64,000 nt of DNA from assembly GCA_036186865.1 (NCBI GenBank), contig AP025053.1, positions 36,198,460 to 36,262,459 on the forward strand. The letters run 5' to 3'. Below, in pieces: positions 1 through 11,664 of this stretch. A model generated the notes under the pieces. That model did no database searches. It had not been told where the DNA came from and was given only the letters and a program-made list of their open reading frames with translations. Source of the stretch: Eustoma russellianum (Eukaryota; Streptophyta; Magnoliopsida; Gentianales; Gentianaceae). The stretch's first letter is position 1, and each line of letters starts with the position of its first letter. Both the position numbers and the translations under genes were made by a program.

Positions 1-419
1 TGTTAATGTCAAACACTCCTAACTACGGCCACCTATTTTGTTGTTACTTTCGGCAACTTTTGTACATGTTTGTAATTTCCATTCGTATTTTAATTTTAGG
101 ATGCTTAGCTCATGTGGTCACTTTATGGCTACTTTTTGTAGAGGTTGGCACTAGTTATAGAGAATACATTGTAAGCCAACTATATTTCGCATTGGCTAAG
201 CTAGAAGTTGCTCTATGTCACCTATATCTATTATAAATTTGTCTTTTTTGGCTTATATATGAAAATTCAACTTTAAAAAACATAACACACAATTTCCTAC
301 CTGGGACATTCCAAATTCTATACAAAATTTACATTCTCTAACACCCTTTAAAGCTTTCACACAATATCGACATACTTATTTGTAATGTTTTTCACCAAAA
401 ATATTACATATAAACGTAG

Positions 420-1897
420 TTATTGATGAAAGTGTTGAATCTGAAGTGCATAAGGAACAGAGCATGTACAAACAATTATAACAGCTTCCGAACATGATCG
501 TGAAATTGATGGAGCTTCTACAATTCTGGGAGCAATATCTGCAAGTAAATCCAAGAAACATAGAGCAGACATTTAACAGCGGAACAGTTCCAACAAGGAA
601 TAATATCCTTAACATAGACAGTAAAAAATAAATTAAAAAGAAATAGATGTAAATAAGATTAAATAAAGATCTTTATAAAGTAGAAGTAACCTTAAGAAAG
701 TATACGCCTAACAAGAAGGACACAGAGAACTTTGGAAAACAAACATCATGAATGATTGAAAGAAGTAAAGTGCAACAATTGAATGACATCTGTTTTCACT
801 GATACATCTCAATCTTCAAGACCCAGAGCACCTTCCATAAACAATTTACCAAAATTAAAAAGGAATTTAGAAGTGCCATTTTGCCGAGGAATTCAGTTTC
901 CACATACATATCCAAAAGTGTTCTACTCCTACAATATTTGATAAAGGAGACTTCAGCAGAAATTATCCGTTTGCCAGCATCTCCCCCACATGGCCAAGTG
1001 GATAGCATACTTTCATACTCTGTAACTACGGCCTCGTACTTATCTAGTAACTTCACCTTGCAGCTTGGCAGCCAAGAAAATATGGCTAGAGGTAGCAAGA
1101 CAAACAAGTAGAAGATTGGCAGTTTCCGTATAATAGATGTAAGTCAAAATTTTAACCATTTAAAACTATTCAATTAATGGATCTCATTGACGAATTCAAT
1201 GTTTAAGCCTACCATTCGTTTATCCATTCAAAAATTTGTCTACTAGATATTGATCGGCTGAACATGCACCATATATTCCCAGACATTTTGGTGGCGTACC
1301 ACATATAAATTAACCCATTACATAAACTATGAAAAGAATCCTCCTTTACTGTTTCGTGAAACTAAAAAGAACATTAAACAAGTAAAAGAAAAAAAAAAGC
1401 AATATAGACCTTGAGTGGGAAACCATTCCTGCAATTGAACCTTGGAGGAATCCACATCAACAAAATTCCTACATTAAATTCGAAAATCAACAGCATGATC
1501 ATCACGCTATTACATGACAGGAGAAAAAATTTAACGAAAAGAATGATATAATCCTAAACTACCAGAATCGTAAAGCGGGAGAGAGAAGTGGCGAGTTGAA
1601 GCAGAAATCGAGGACAGCCTTGCTGCGGCTGCCTACTCCAACTACGTCTACATATTCAATTTCTCCACAAAAGCTGGCACAGTCAGTATTGTTACTCGAA
1701 GGAACGAACTTTCTGCTTCCGGAAGGACACTGTTTTTGGGGATTGAAGATGACAATCTTGGAAGAAATCAGTTGAGCAATAAATTGAGGGCTGCGGAGAG
1801 AGAAACAATAGGATTGGATGCGAGGGAGAAGCACATCAGGGAAGAGTTGAGCGGGAGAAAGAATGTGGGTATGGGCTGTAAAGACTGGGAAAGCCAT
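420..1897 (-). pseudogene. ARC3-like plastid-division protein, first three exons only (probable relic)
   Basis: Three exons join in frame on the minus strand: exon 1 1897-1563 (ATG at 1897), exon 2 1468-1410, exon 3 from 538 downward. All junctions are GT/AG and phases agree (2, then 1). Exon 1 begins MAFPVF, has a Ser-rich transit-peptide-like stretch, then VDVVGVGSRSKAVLDFC. Exon 2 reads KVQLQEWFPTQ and exon 3 DIAPRIVEAPSISRSCSEAV. From memory of the family this order matches the N-terminus of ARC3, the FtsZ-like/MORN protein of chloroplast division. After about 50 codons exon 3 loses resemblance and meets an in-frame TAA at 420-422, and no later exons are visible to the left edge. I infer a truncated copy. 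A functional gene continuing beyond the window with a splice donor inside exon 3 is not excluded. A minus-strand frame at about 840-1060 in intron 2 is unassigned. Confidence 0.5.
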
Positions 1898-2800
1898 GGT
1901 GGGAAGCCAATGCTTGGTAGCAGTTTTGAACGGGGCATTATCAACTGCCGAAACAAACACCGACGCCACGTGATACAAAAAATTTTACAAAAATATCTTA
2001 TATATTGGTCCATTTTGACCTTTTTACCTATTATAAATTACATAATTAAAAGAAAGTCAAAAATACACTAATTTAGGGTGGAAAAATTTCATATCTTTCT
2101 CATATTATCCCTACGAAAAACTAATATTGTGATATATGCATTGATTTAGTTGCACCTTGTAAATACATGAGTTCACATATTGCAACTAATAATGTCTTTA
2201 AAATATTTCTTAAAATAATTTTGTTTTTTAAGTTATGTTCAAATCAAATTATAACGATATTTTTGAAAAATAGACAATAATATGATGTCTTTTGGACGTA
2301 ATGATCAATCCAAGTTTTTTTTTTACCTTCAGTTTTGGTTCTTTCATTTTCTAAGTATTTTTTTTTCAAGGTAACATTTTTGTTGAAATTTTATGCTTTA
2401 AATTTTTTTATTCTTACTTTTCCTTACTGCTTTTTTTTTTATTTAAAATAATACATCGATGGAGTAGTATCGTGTAAAAAACACTTCACTATATGTATAT
2501 TTGACAAGAGGCGCCATATGAGGGGCAAAGTGTATAGAACAATTTTTAAGGGACAACTTGCATACATATGAAAAGTAGATAGGGAGAAATTACATTTGAT
2601 CGAGGAAGACTAGTATTCTTGTATGTTTAGCTAAAGTCTTTTGTGGTTGCCTGTTTTACATTTTTTGAAACATTTTGTGGTTGCCTGTTTTACAAATTTT
2701 TTTTATTTTTTAGTTTATGTTTCCTCATAATAAACGATAACAGAACCCTACGTGCATTTAACCAACAGATACATCCATACAGGTTTCCAAATTCCAGAAT
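1898..2800. other. Intergenic, AT-rich, no feature recognised
   Basis: Between the ARC3-like relic and the end of monooxygenase copy 1. It is strongly AT-rich with T-runs near 2317-2440, and has a short direct repeat (tttgtggttgcctgttttac) at about 2640-2690. No coding frame with family resemblance and no RNA gene was seen. Confidence 0.5.
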
Positions 2801-5800
2801 TTACAACTGACCACAATCATATTTCGTATGACCACTTAAATCACGGAACCAAATCACCATCAAGATCAAAACCAAGAATTTCATCATGGAAGATGTACTT
2901 TCCAGTAAGAGAAAACCAGTGAGGAATGCTTGTGTGGACAAGCGCACCACCCTCATTCTCCTCTCCTTAACGAATTCTTGAAATGCTTTTACAACATTCT
3001 CAACCATGTCTCGTGTTTCTCCTTCAAACACATCTTTCCGAGTAAGCCTCTTGGCTAGATTCCTCGCGAGCACTACCGCGTCTTCTATTCCTGAGGAACC
3101 ACCCTGTCCTAAAAACGGACCCATGACATGCATTGCGTCTCCAGCTACTGTTATTGGACCCTTGCAAAAGCTCTCAAACAGTAAGTCCCATGGCGCACGA
3201 TATCTCAGATGTGTCAAGGATATCGAGTCTCTGTCACTCTTTTCTACCATCTCTACCATATCAGAAGGAAAATCAAATATTGTATCTAAGGTCAACTGTT
3301 TGATGAGCTCTGCATCCTCAGGGAAGTTTGCACCTGCAGCCAAGAACAAAGATAGAAGTGGATGAGTGACAAAAGGTGCTCGCAGTTTGGCTGCTCCATC
3401 AAAAGAATGACCAACACCTCAGGGCATGCTGGATAATTGAAGTCCCTCCATCCCATTTTAGTAGTCCTTTCAACATTTAGTCTTAAAGATGCTCTTACTT
3501 ACTATAATAAAATTAGTCATAACTTGGTCAAACTAAGGTTCAATTATAGAATTGTCCTTGTAACTAAAGGAAACTATACAGTTGATTCGTTTTTCAATAG
3601 AACTGTATAACAAAGAACAGAAACAAGAGTTTGTAATGGTCTACATTGAGAGAAACAACATATTGCCCCTTTTTAATAAGTTTGAGCTAAGAAAGGGAGA
3701 CTATTATGTTAAAACTAACGAGAATCAAAGGAAATATAAAAGTGAAAGCAAGCAACTGGAATAAAGGATCAAAAGATAATGATGCATGAATACTGCACTT
3801 TCTTATTTTCGCTTGCATAAAATTTGCCCGTGCACCATGCACGTACATAAAACAGTCGATCACGAAGAAGAAGCAAACCACTTTTTGCCACTTTCCTACA
3901 AACTAGGAACCAGTAAAACTCAACTATCAACACTACATCACTAACTCCCCAAAAGTAGGAGTTTATTTCAAGATAATTACAAATTAACTAAAGGAGATAA
4001 ATATTAACCAAACTATGGATAACACTTAACTAAACAACTAATTATCTAGTTAGGTGTTGACCATGTCTTCACTTCTCCCCCTCAACACCAACTCGCCGCA
4101 ACCATCGATTTGCGCCAAGTTCTTCATGCCCAGTTGATGACGAAAGTGCACTAGCTTGTTTCCATTAAACCCTTTTGTAAACACATCTGCAACTTGATCT
4201 TGAGTATTAACATGCTGCAGTTCAATTTCTCCTTGCAACACTTTTTCTCTAATAAAATGATAATGCACTTCTACATGCTTAGTTCTTGCATGAAAAACTG
4301 GATTCTCAGCTAGTTGAATAGAGGACAAATTATCACACAACAATTTAACACTTCCGCCGTCATGTAGATACAAGTCCTTAAGAACTTGCACAAGCCAAAC
4401 ACACTCTTGGGCTGCCATAGCTGCTGCTCTATATTCTGCTTCTGTGGATGATAAAGACACTGTAGGTTGACGTTTGCTACACCATGATATTGCACCGGAT
4501 CCTAACATGAAAACAAACCCTGAAGTTGACCTTCGAGTATCAAAATCACCAGAGTAATCAGCGTCACAAAATCCTATCAGCTTAAGCTTCACTTCACGTT
4601 TATACATCACGCCATAGCCAATAGTCCCCTTAACATACCGCAAGACACGCTTAGCCGCTTCCATATGCGGCTTCCTTGGACTTTGCATAAATCTACTGAC
4701 TACTCTAATAGCACAAGAAATATCAGGCCTAGTTAGTGTTAAATAAATCAAACTTCCAACCAATCGCCGATACATAACAACATCATCAACTTCTTCTCAT
4801 TCGAAAGCACTAAGCTTCACATTCGGTTCTAGGGGAGTATTCACAGGTTTACAAAACGACATACCAAACCTTTTTAACAAGTCAGTAGCATATTTTCCTT
4901 GATGTAGCAAAATTCCATCTTCCATTTGTTCAACTTGCAATCCAAGAAAATGTCTAAGATGACCAAGTTCTTTCATATAAAAACGTATAGACAAATTTTG
5001 CTTTACCTACTGCATCTCTTCATGTGCATCTCCGGTAATGATTAAGTCATCAACATACACCAACACCACAGCCATTTTTAATCCAACTCTTTTAACAAAT
5101 AAGCTTGAATCTGAGTTGGTCGTTTTATATCCACAAAAAACAAGAAATTCAGCAATCTTACCATACCAAGCTCTTGGAGCTTGCTTTAGTCCATAGAGTG
5201 CCTTTCTTAGCTTGCATACATATTCCGGATTGCTTTTGTCTTCGAACCCCATAGGCTGAGCCATAAAGATGTCATGATCTAGTTCACCATATAGAAAAGC
5301 ATTTTTCACATCCATTTGTAACAAACTCCAACTCTTGTTAGCAGCTATAGCTAACAATACTCGAACAGTTGTTATTTTTGCTACTGGGCTAAATGTTTCT
5401 TCATAATCTAAACCATACTGCTGAGAAAAACCACGAGCAACTAAACGTGCCTTGTACCTTTCAATTGAACCATCAGTTTTTCTTTTTAATTTGTAAACCC
5501 ACTTACACGAAATAGGGATTACCTCTTCAGGCTTAGGTACAAGCTCCCACGTTTGATTCCGCTCTAATGCTGAAATTTCTTCTTCCATGGCTTTAACCCA
5601 TTCAGAATTCTTTACTGCAACTTCATAACACTCAGGTTCATCAGCTTCTTCTACAATGGCTGCGTTTGCATACCTCGGATTTGGTCTCCTGGTTCGTTCA
5701 GATCTCCTCGGTTGGACACTTGGTTCGCCTTCTTCGGTTGGGGAATTTGCATCAACATCCCAAGGATTAGAAGGTATAATTTGATCATCACCTTCGCTGG

Positions 5801-8800
5801 CAATATCATCATTTTCGAAAGGAATATGTGTAGCTTGCAGCTCACTCTTAGACTCCAAAGACGTGCTGGGCTGCTCTTGATTATTTGCAGTCCACCATGC
5901 AGTTGCTTCATCAAACACAACATTCCTTGATACGTAACATTTTCCTGTTAAAGGATCACAACATCTCCAACCTTTCCTACATTCATCATATCCTACAAAT
6001 ATGCATTTGAGTGCATTTCTCTCCATTTTACTTCGTAAATGTTGAGGTACAAAAACATAACAAACACACCCAAAGACACGAAAGTAGCTTACTGTTGGAA
6101 CTTTGTTCATCACAATTTCATAAGGAGAGAGAAAGTTAAGGTTTTGTTGAGGCAACCTGTTAATGACATAACACGCGGTTTTCATAGCCTCCGCCCAGAA
6201 TCTACCGGGTACATTCTTACCATGGAGCATACTGCGACATGTTTCTGCTAAATGTCTGTTCTTGCGCTCTGCAACCCCATTCTGCTGTGGTGTGTTGGCA
6301 CACGTTAACTGTCTTTGGATCCCACTTTTGCGCAGAAGAGTGTGGAATTCTTCTGAAGTATACTCTCCACCATTGTCAGTTCGAAGACACAAAATTTTCT
6401 TGCCAAGTTTTGCTTCTACTTCTTCCTTAAACTCCTTAAACCTTGTAATGACTTCAGACTTTTCTTTCATAAAATATAACCACACATATCTTGAACAATC
6501 ATCAATAAATGTGATCATATATTTCATACCTTTGAGTGAGGGTTGCTTTATGGGTCCGAACACGTCCGAATGTACAAGCTCCAAGACAGCCGAAGCTTTG
6601 TATTTAGACTCTCCATATGGCAATTGATGTGCTTTGCCATATTGACACCCAGCACACGTCTTTTCTTACCTCAAGATTAGGTAATCCTCTCAGCATAGAT
6701 TTCTTCATCATGATGTCCAGCTTGCTGTAACTTACATGACTCAACCTTGCGTGCCACAAATCTGCAGATTCGGTCCTTCTTGTTTTATCAACATACACTG
6801 CTTCTGCTGACATTACATATACAGAGTCCACTTTCTTTCCTTGCATAACAGGATCTTCTTTTATTTCAATGTTACGAAACACCTTAACATCATTTGGACC
6901 AAACACTACATGATGTCCAGCAGCAGTTAATTGAGCAACTGAAAGTAAATTTTTCTTCATACCTGGCACATGGTATACGGTTTGGAGGGGGATGTTTTCG
7001 GCACTATGTTGTGGTGACATGGTTGCCTTTCCCACGTGTGCAATTTGTAACTTGTTATTGTTAGCAGTTACAACCACACGATTACCTTTGTATTCTGCTA
7101 CATCTTCCAGCTTTCCTTTGTCACCAGTCATATGGTTTGAACATCCAGAGTCTACTATCCAATCCATCTCATAATTAATGTGTCTGGATGTAGCCATGAG
7201 AACATGTTCTTTGTCACTCATCAGCATCTCTTCTTCTATGGCCACCATTGCTTCAACATCCCATTCTTCCTCATCTTTAGATGCAGCTACATTGCTTTCT
7301 ACTGCTCTTTTCTTAGACCAGCAATCACGAGCTCTATGCCCTTTCTTTCCACAATTGTAGCATTTACCTCCAAATCTCCTCTTACTTTCTTCAAGTTTCG
7401 AACCCTTTACATCCCCATTTTGATGTGTACGTCCGAAATCCTCCTTCTTCTTATGATCCATGTAGCGTGGCTTTTCGTTCCACCTACTCTTCCTCACATA
7501 CATAGCTTGCTCTTCATTCTTCAAAGTCATGACACCCATCTGCTTGGCCAAAGCCTCTTGTCCAGCCAACAGATTCTCAAATTCAACAAGTGATGGTTGA
7601 ACAGGCCATCCTTGTACAGCAGCTACAAACCCTCTGTATTCTGGTTTGAGTCCATGAATTATAATTCTCTTTGTTCTCGTATCTCCAATTGGAGCCTCAG
7701 GATCTAGCTCAGAAATCTCTCTGCACAGTGTCTTCACCTTGTGGAAGTACTGACTAACGGATAGCTCACCTTGTGAAATTGACAACAGTTCACTCTCAAG
7801 CAATTGCAGCCGAGTATCATTTCTTTTGGAGAATAACTTTGTCAGTGTATCCCAAGCATCTTTCGGTGCACTTGAATCTCGAATGTGCTCTAACACATCC
7901 TCTTCTACTGTTGTCTTTAACACGAACAGAGCCTTTCCAGCTTTGATCTTCCATTTTCGTACCCCAGCAACGTCTTCTGCATCCGGTGATCTGGTCTCAC
8001 TGCCATTAACCACCTCCCAAAGATCTTGTCCTTGCAAGTATGAAGTCATGCATGTTGACCATATGTTGTAATTTTGATTGTTCAGTTTCTTAATTCCACC
8101 AACAACTTGCAATTCACTCATTTTGGGGTTAGAATCAAATTTGAGATTGTTTGAGTTTGATTGCTCTGATACCAAAATTGTTAAAACTAACGAGAATCAA
8201 AGGAAATATAAAAGTGAAAGCAAGCAACTGGAATAAAGGATCAAAAGATAATGATGCATGAATACTGCACTTTCTTATTTTCGCTTGCATAAAATTTGCC
8301 CGTGCACCATGCACGTACATAAAACAGTCGATCACGAAGAAGAAGCAAACCACGTTTTGATACTTTCCTACAAACTAGGAACCAGTAAAACTCAACTATC
8401 AACACTACATCACTAACTCCCCAAAAGTAGGAGTTTATTTCAAGATAATTACAAATTAACTAAAGGAGATAAATATTAACCAAACTATGGATAACACTTA
8501 ACTAAACAACTAATTATCTAGTTAGGTGTTGACCATGTCTTCATATTAGATAGCGACAGGATGGAGTAGTACCTGACAATTATTTCACTGTTTCTCAAAA
8601 GCATTTTAAACTTGAGCTTAATTGCTCTTGAATTAATGCAAAAAAGCTTGAGTTTCGTTATTTTTTTGACCTTTTCAAACATAATCTACCTGGAGGGAAG
8701 AAACGGAACAGAAGTTGGAAACAAATGATAATATTACCGAGTCGAGTTGTAGGCTGAGCGACAAACCAATAAACCATGTTATGATCAATGGGGATCCTTG

Positions 8801-10787
8801 CAAACAAGATCCCATTCCTCCTCAACCTAAGAAACTCATGAGCAAACTGATGACCATTTGGATAATTGGTCAAACCTCTCACAGCACAAAGACCAAATAA
8901 TTTCGTAGGCTTCAGGCCAAGGTAATCTCCAACAATGGACTTAGAACCATCGCATCCAATGAGGACCTATCAAACAGTCAGCATGAACGGTGATTCAATA
9001 GTTGTATTCATCAAAATATGTAACTTGTTTCTGATGCATTTGTTGAGAAATTGATTGCGGAACAGAGGAAACAACCACGACGATAATCACAAGAACGAAC
9101 AAAAGTAATGAATAATGACTAAAGAAAACACAAACGAGGAACACAATATTTAACGAGGGAAAACCCTGAAGGGGAAGAAAAACTCACGGCGACGGCAAGC
9201 CAAGAAAATTCACTATCACCAATTTGAAACAAGGCAGCACCTAATCAGGGGATTTTATGGGAGTAAAAGGGTTAGCATGAATTATGGGATTTTTCTTTTA
9301 CACCGCTATCATATCAAGAATAGGACACTTTCGGATATTCCTTCTAGAAAAGATAAGGAAATTTCTATCCAAAACAGGATTTGTATCAATCAAATCTCTA
9401 ATCAATGAATATTACATCTCGTAACATCCTGGCGTATCGCCGAGCTGAGATCAGTACTGTGACGTTCAGCTCAGCTCGGCATTGCTTTTGTCCAGCTCTG
9501 CAGCTCTGCTTGGCAGTAGCTCACAACTCCAAGTTCTTTGAGCTCAGCCTTACTTCAGCTCGGCTGACTTCAGTTCCACCAAACTCTCATTATCATGTTT
9601 AGCTATTCAAGTTGTTATCACCGAAAATGGTTCAATCCATGTGCCTATGTTTCCGTGAAGAATCGTTCATTTCTAAAATCTAATTCCTGGAAGCCCAAAA
9701 GGGAGCTTTCTAAGACAGTCGAGAAGAGAACACTTACAGAACAAGGTAAGAGATTAAGGTAAATCAAGAAAATTACTTTGGCCTGGATAGATTTTCCATC
9801 CAACAAATGAATTGAGGGACGCGTTAGCTGAGGATCCAGTTGCACCGACACGATCTCACATCCAAAACGTATAGTTCCAGGTGGTAAAGCATCTGCTAAA
9901 GCCTGGATGAGATCACTCCTTTTCAAGCACCGAGCTTCGCCCTCACTAGATACAATAGTGTTAGATGATACTCAAGCTCCCAAAAAGTAGATTGTTCTCA
10001 CAAAAGAATTTCCACCCCCACTCCACCCCCACTTTCAATAGGATATTGTTTTTCATGTGAAATTGATAATTATGAACCAATAAATAAAAGAAAAATGATG
10101 TAAAAATATACTCACTCCTTTACTCATTGACTCTCGTCTTTCACATTACTATTTTTACTCTAACTTTAAGATGAATTGGAATGCTTGTTTTAGTAACATA
10201 ACAAAACGTTGTAGTGCCTAAGAGATTGTTAGTCAACTTACAAAAACTGAAAGCGTTCCTGTTTGCCTTTATCAATCCAGACATCTCGCCCACTGAAAAT
10301 AGGAAAAATGAGTGTAAGAAGCCAGGCAGAGTAGATATACATGTTATACAGTGTAGAACTTAGACACAAATAATACTGAGGGAATAGCTGGTAAGTGAAG
10401 ACGAACCCTTGAAGAGGAGATGCTAATTGTCTAAGGGAAGCAGCAAGTCCAAGCTGATCAAGAGCACGCCAACCATTGGCTAAGATCCCGATGGCAGCTC
10501 CACTTGCACGCATAGTGTTTGATCTTTCGAGCACAACACTTTTCAACCCTTTCCTGCATACTCCAACCAGATCTTCCAGTCAACACACCTCCAAAATAGT
10601 TGAAGATTAAAGCTACTAACGAAGTGGAAGAAAATTATATTCAAGAAAAGAAAAAAGAAACTATGAATTGCAAAAATATTAGATTAGACCTGTGAAGAGC
10701 AAGAGCAGTAGCGAGGCCGCAAATCCCTCCACCAACTACGACAATGGGAATATCCTCCTCCCATTTTTCTTCTGATACTGAAGCCAT
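2801..10787 (-). CDS. FAD-dependent monooxygenase (CTF2/MO-type), copy 1, intact
   Basis: Six exons on the minus strand: 10787-10690, 10553-10407, 10292-10242, 9945-9777, 8966-8738, 3333-2801. They sum to 1227 nt, 408 aa plus TAA, with consistent phases and no internal stop. Family landmarks of class A flavoprotein monooxygenases are present: dinucleotide motif GGGICG at residues 19-24, DG motif LIGCDG ending at about 162, and GD motif VAGDAMHVMGPFLGQGG around 296-297, which contacts the FAD ribose. A hydrophobic segment near the C-terminus could anchor it to a membrane. The family includes plant MO1/MO2/CTF2 and proteins labelled urate-hydroxylase-like; the substrate is not deducible. The exon 2 donor (AAGG/GTTCGT) is weak but shared with copy 2. 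Intron 5 holds a full Copia element and intron 4 a probable solo LTR, so expression may be affected though the frame is intact. Confidence 0.85.
3707..4071 (-). repeat. 3' LTR of Copia element 1
   Basis: 365-bp terminal repeat, TG...CA, nearly identical to 8179-8543. The minus-strand pol frame reads through the polypurine tract and ends inside this LTR at 4050. Confidence 0.93.
4050..8121 (-). pseudogene. Broken Copia gag-pol of element 1
   Basis: Starts at ATG 8121 (MSELQVVGG). Domains in order: UBN2-type gag; zinc knuckle CYNCGKKGHRARDC; aspartic protease DSG; GAG-pre-integrase DLWHARLSH; integrase with HSD, RTDNGGEY and NGVAERKNR; RT with YVDDLIIT; RNase H with DADYSGD, STEAEYRA and the CDN motif. 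Three lesions are visible: a frameshift near 6650 (one base missing) in the pre-integrase region, an in-frame TAG at 5007-5009 just after the RT YVDD region, and an in-frame TGA at 4797-4799. The reading frame otherwise continues to 4050, inside the 3' LTR. The two stops could be C-to-T changes, but the ancestral codons are not known. Confidence 0.92.
4072..4081 (-). other. Polypurine tract of Copia element 1
   Basis: On the minus strand the bases GGGGGAGAAG lie directly before the 3' LTR, the expected place for the plus-strand primer. The tract is also translated as part of the RNase H C-terminus. Confidence 0.8.
8163..8174 (-). other. Primer binding site (tRNA-iMet type) of Copia element 1
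   Basis: On the minus strand TGGTATCAGAGC lies four bases inside the 5' LTR edge (8179). This is the canonical plant Copia site complementary to the 3' end of initiator methionine tRNA. Confidence 0.92.
8179..8543 (-). repeat. 5' LTR of Copia element 1
   Basis: 365-bp LTR, the promoter-proximal copy for the minus-strand element. It is followed outward by the tatta target duplication. Confidence 0.93.
9041..9595 (-). mobile_element. Probable solo LTR in intron 4 of monooxygenase copy 1
   Basis: Intron 4 of copy 1 aligns with that of copy 2 on both sides (gatgcatt before, ttatcaccgaa after), but copy 1 holds about 555 extra bases. The insert read on the minus strand begins TGATAATGAG and ends TTTCTCAACA, the usual TG...CA LTR ends. 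A GC-richer patch with repeated AGCTC/AGCTCGG words lies at about 9435-9565. No coding frame is present and no clean 5-bp target duplication was found, so the exact ends are uncertain. Confidence 0.45.
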
Positions 10788-11373
10788 GGTTTTGTTTCTT
10801 CTTCTGGTCTTCTGTCAGAGTTAATAATGGAGTATTTGGGTGATAAACTTATTGACTTGGCATGATGTCATGTCATTAATGGAGGTAGATATGGTTTCCA
10901 TTTTTCTAATTTTTATAAACTTATTGACTGACATTGTATAATTGGCTCTGTATTTTTCTATTTTATCGACTTAGTAAATGACATTGTATAATATATATTG
11001 TACTGTGATTGAAAATGTGACAGGTTGTCTTTTTTGATTCTCTTTTTATTATGCAATATATACACCCACAAGTGCTTTCCAAGGGTGAATTACGCGAATT
11101 AATTTATGCTTGCTCTTCTTTGTTATCTAATAAATATCATAAACCCTTTCTGAAAATAAGGAATTAGTAAGCGAGTAAAATTAAGTTGATTTAAATCACC
11201 ATATCTCGTGCTTGTCCTCAATTTCCACCACTTATATATACATACATATTCACACACGCACACATAATTTGTTGTGCTTGCAAAATAGCCCGAAATATAA
11301 GTTCAGAATCTAGGTTGTTTATTCATCATCTTTATATCATAAGCATATCTAGAGCTATAACCGAGATGCAAGC
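10788..11373. other. Spacer upstream of monooxygenase copy 1, putative promoter region
   Basis: Contains the 5' flank of copy 1. TTTATAAA-like words on the minus strand near 10910-10920 could be a TATA element, but this is weak. Otherwise AT-rich with a short CA-rich patch at about 11230-11265. Confidence 0.35.
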
Positions 11374-11664
11374 ATGGTTATTAGCGCATCCAGGGCATAA
11401 CTTAATTGGTACTTGCGAGTTGCTTCAAGAGGTATATAGTTCGATTCTAAAGACACGCACAGTGTGTGTGTTTCATTGTTGTCTGAGCCAAAGACCCAGT
11501 TTTTAGTAGACACCCTAGACACCTTGTGTGGGTTTTTATGTATTACCTTCCCAACTTAGGAGGCTGCTGAGCTCATGATTTACATCATCCAAAATTATTC
11601 TTGGGTTGGGGCGGTGGGCCTTCAGGACCAGTGTATGTGCTTTTGTCCAAGTATGGTTATTGGC
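11374..11664 (+). mobile_element. tRNA-derived SINE with 12-bp target duplication
   Basis: Body about 11386-11652. The 5' part resembles a tRNA gene with a pol III A box (ataacttaattgg) and B box (agttcgattct, near 11438). Flanks are a near-perfect target duplication, atggttattagc (11374-11385) and atggttattggc (11653-11664), 11 of 12 matching. The 3' half (ttgggttggggcggtgggccttc) is not tRNA-like. A real tRNA gene is excluded because no complete cloverleaf is present. Confidence 0.7.

Larger units (their letters stand above)
3702..8548 (-). mobile_element. Complete Ty1/Copia LTR retrotransposon in intron 5 of monooxygenase copy 1
   Basis: The element proper is 3707-8543 (4837 bp), flanked by a perfect 5-bp target duplication tatta (3702-3706 and 8544-8548). 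Both LTRs are 365 bp and begin TG and end CA. I see three mismatches between them, all in one short patch (about 3883-3892 versus 8355-8364), so the insertion is recent. The element reads on the minus strand. Gene order PR-IN-RT-RNase H places it in Copia. Three coding lesions make it non-autonomous. Confidence 0.95.

Noticed and set aside
796..1107. Minus-strand open frame within ARC3-like intron 2
   Set aside because: No motif recognised, and the neighbouring exons splice across it in phase, so it was not called as an exon.
1736..2071. Plus-strand open frame opposite the ARC3-like exon 1
   Set aside because: It is the antisense shadow of the exon, with no family resemblance of its own.
3006..3365. 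Plus-strand frames opposite monooxygenase exon 6 (also 12128-12505)
   Set aside because: Antisense shadows of the conserved exon; both copies show them for the same reason.
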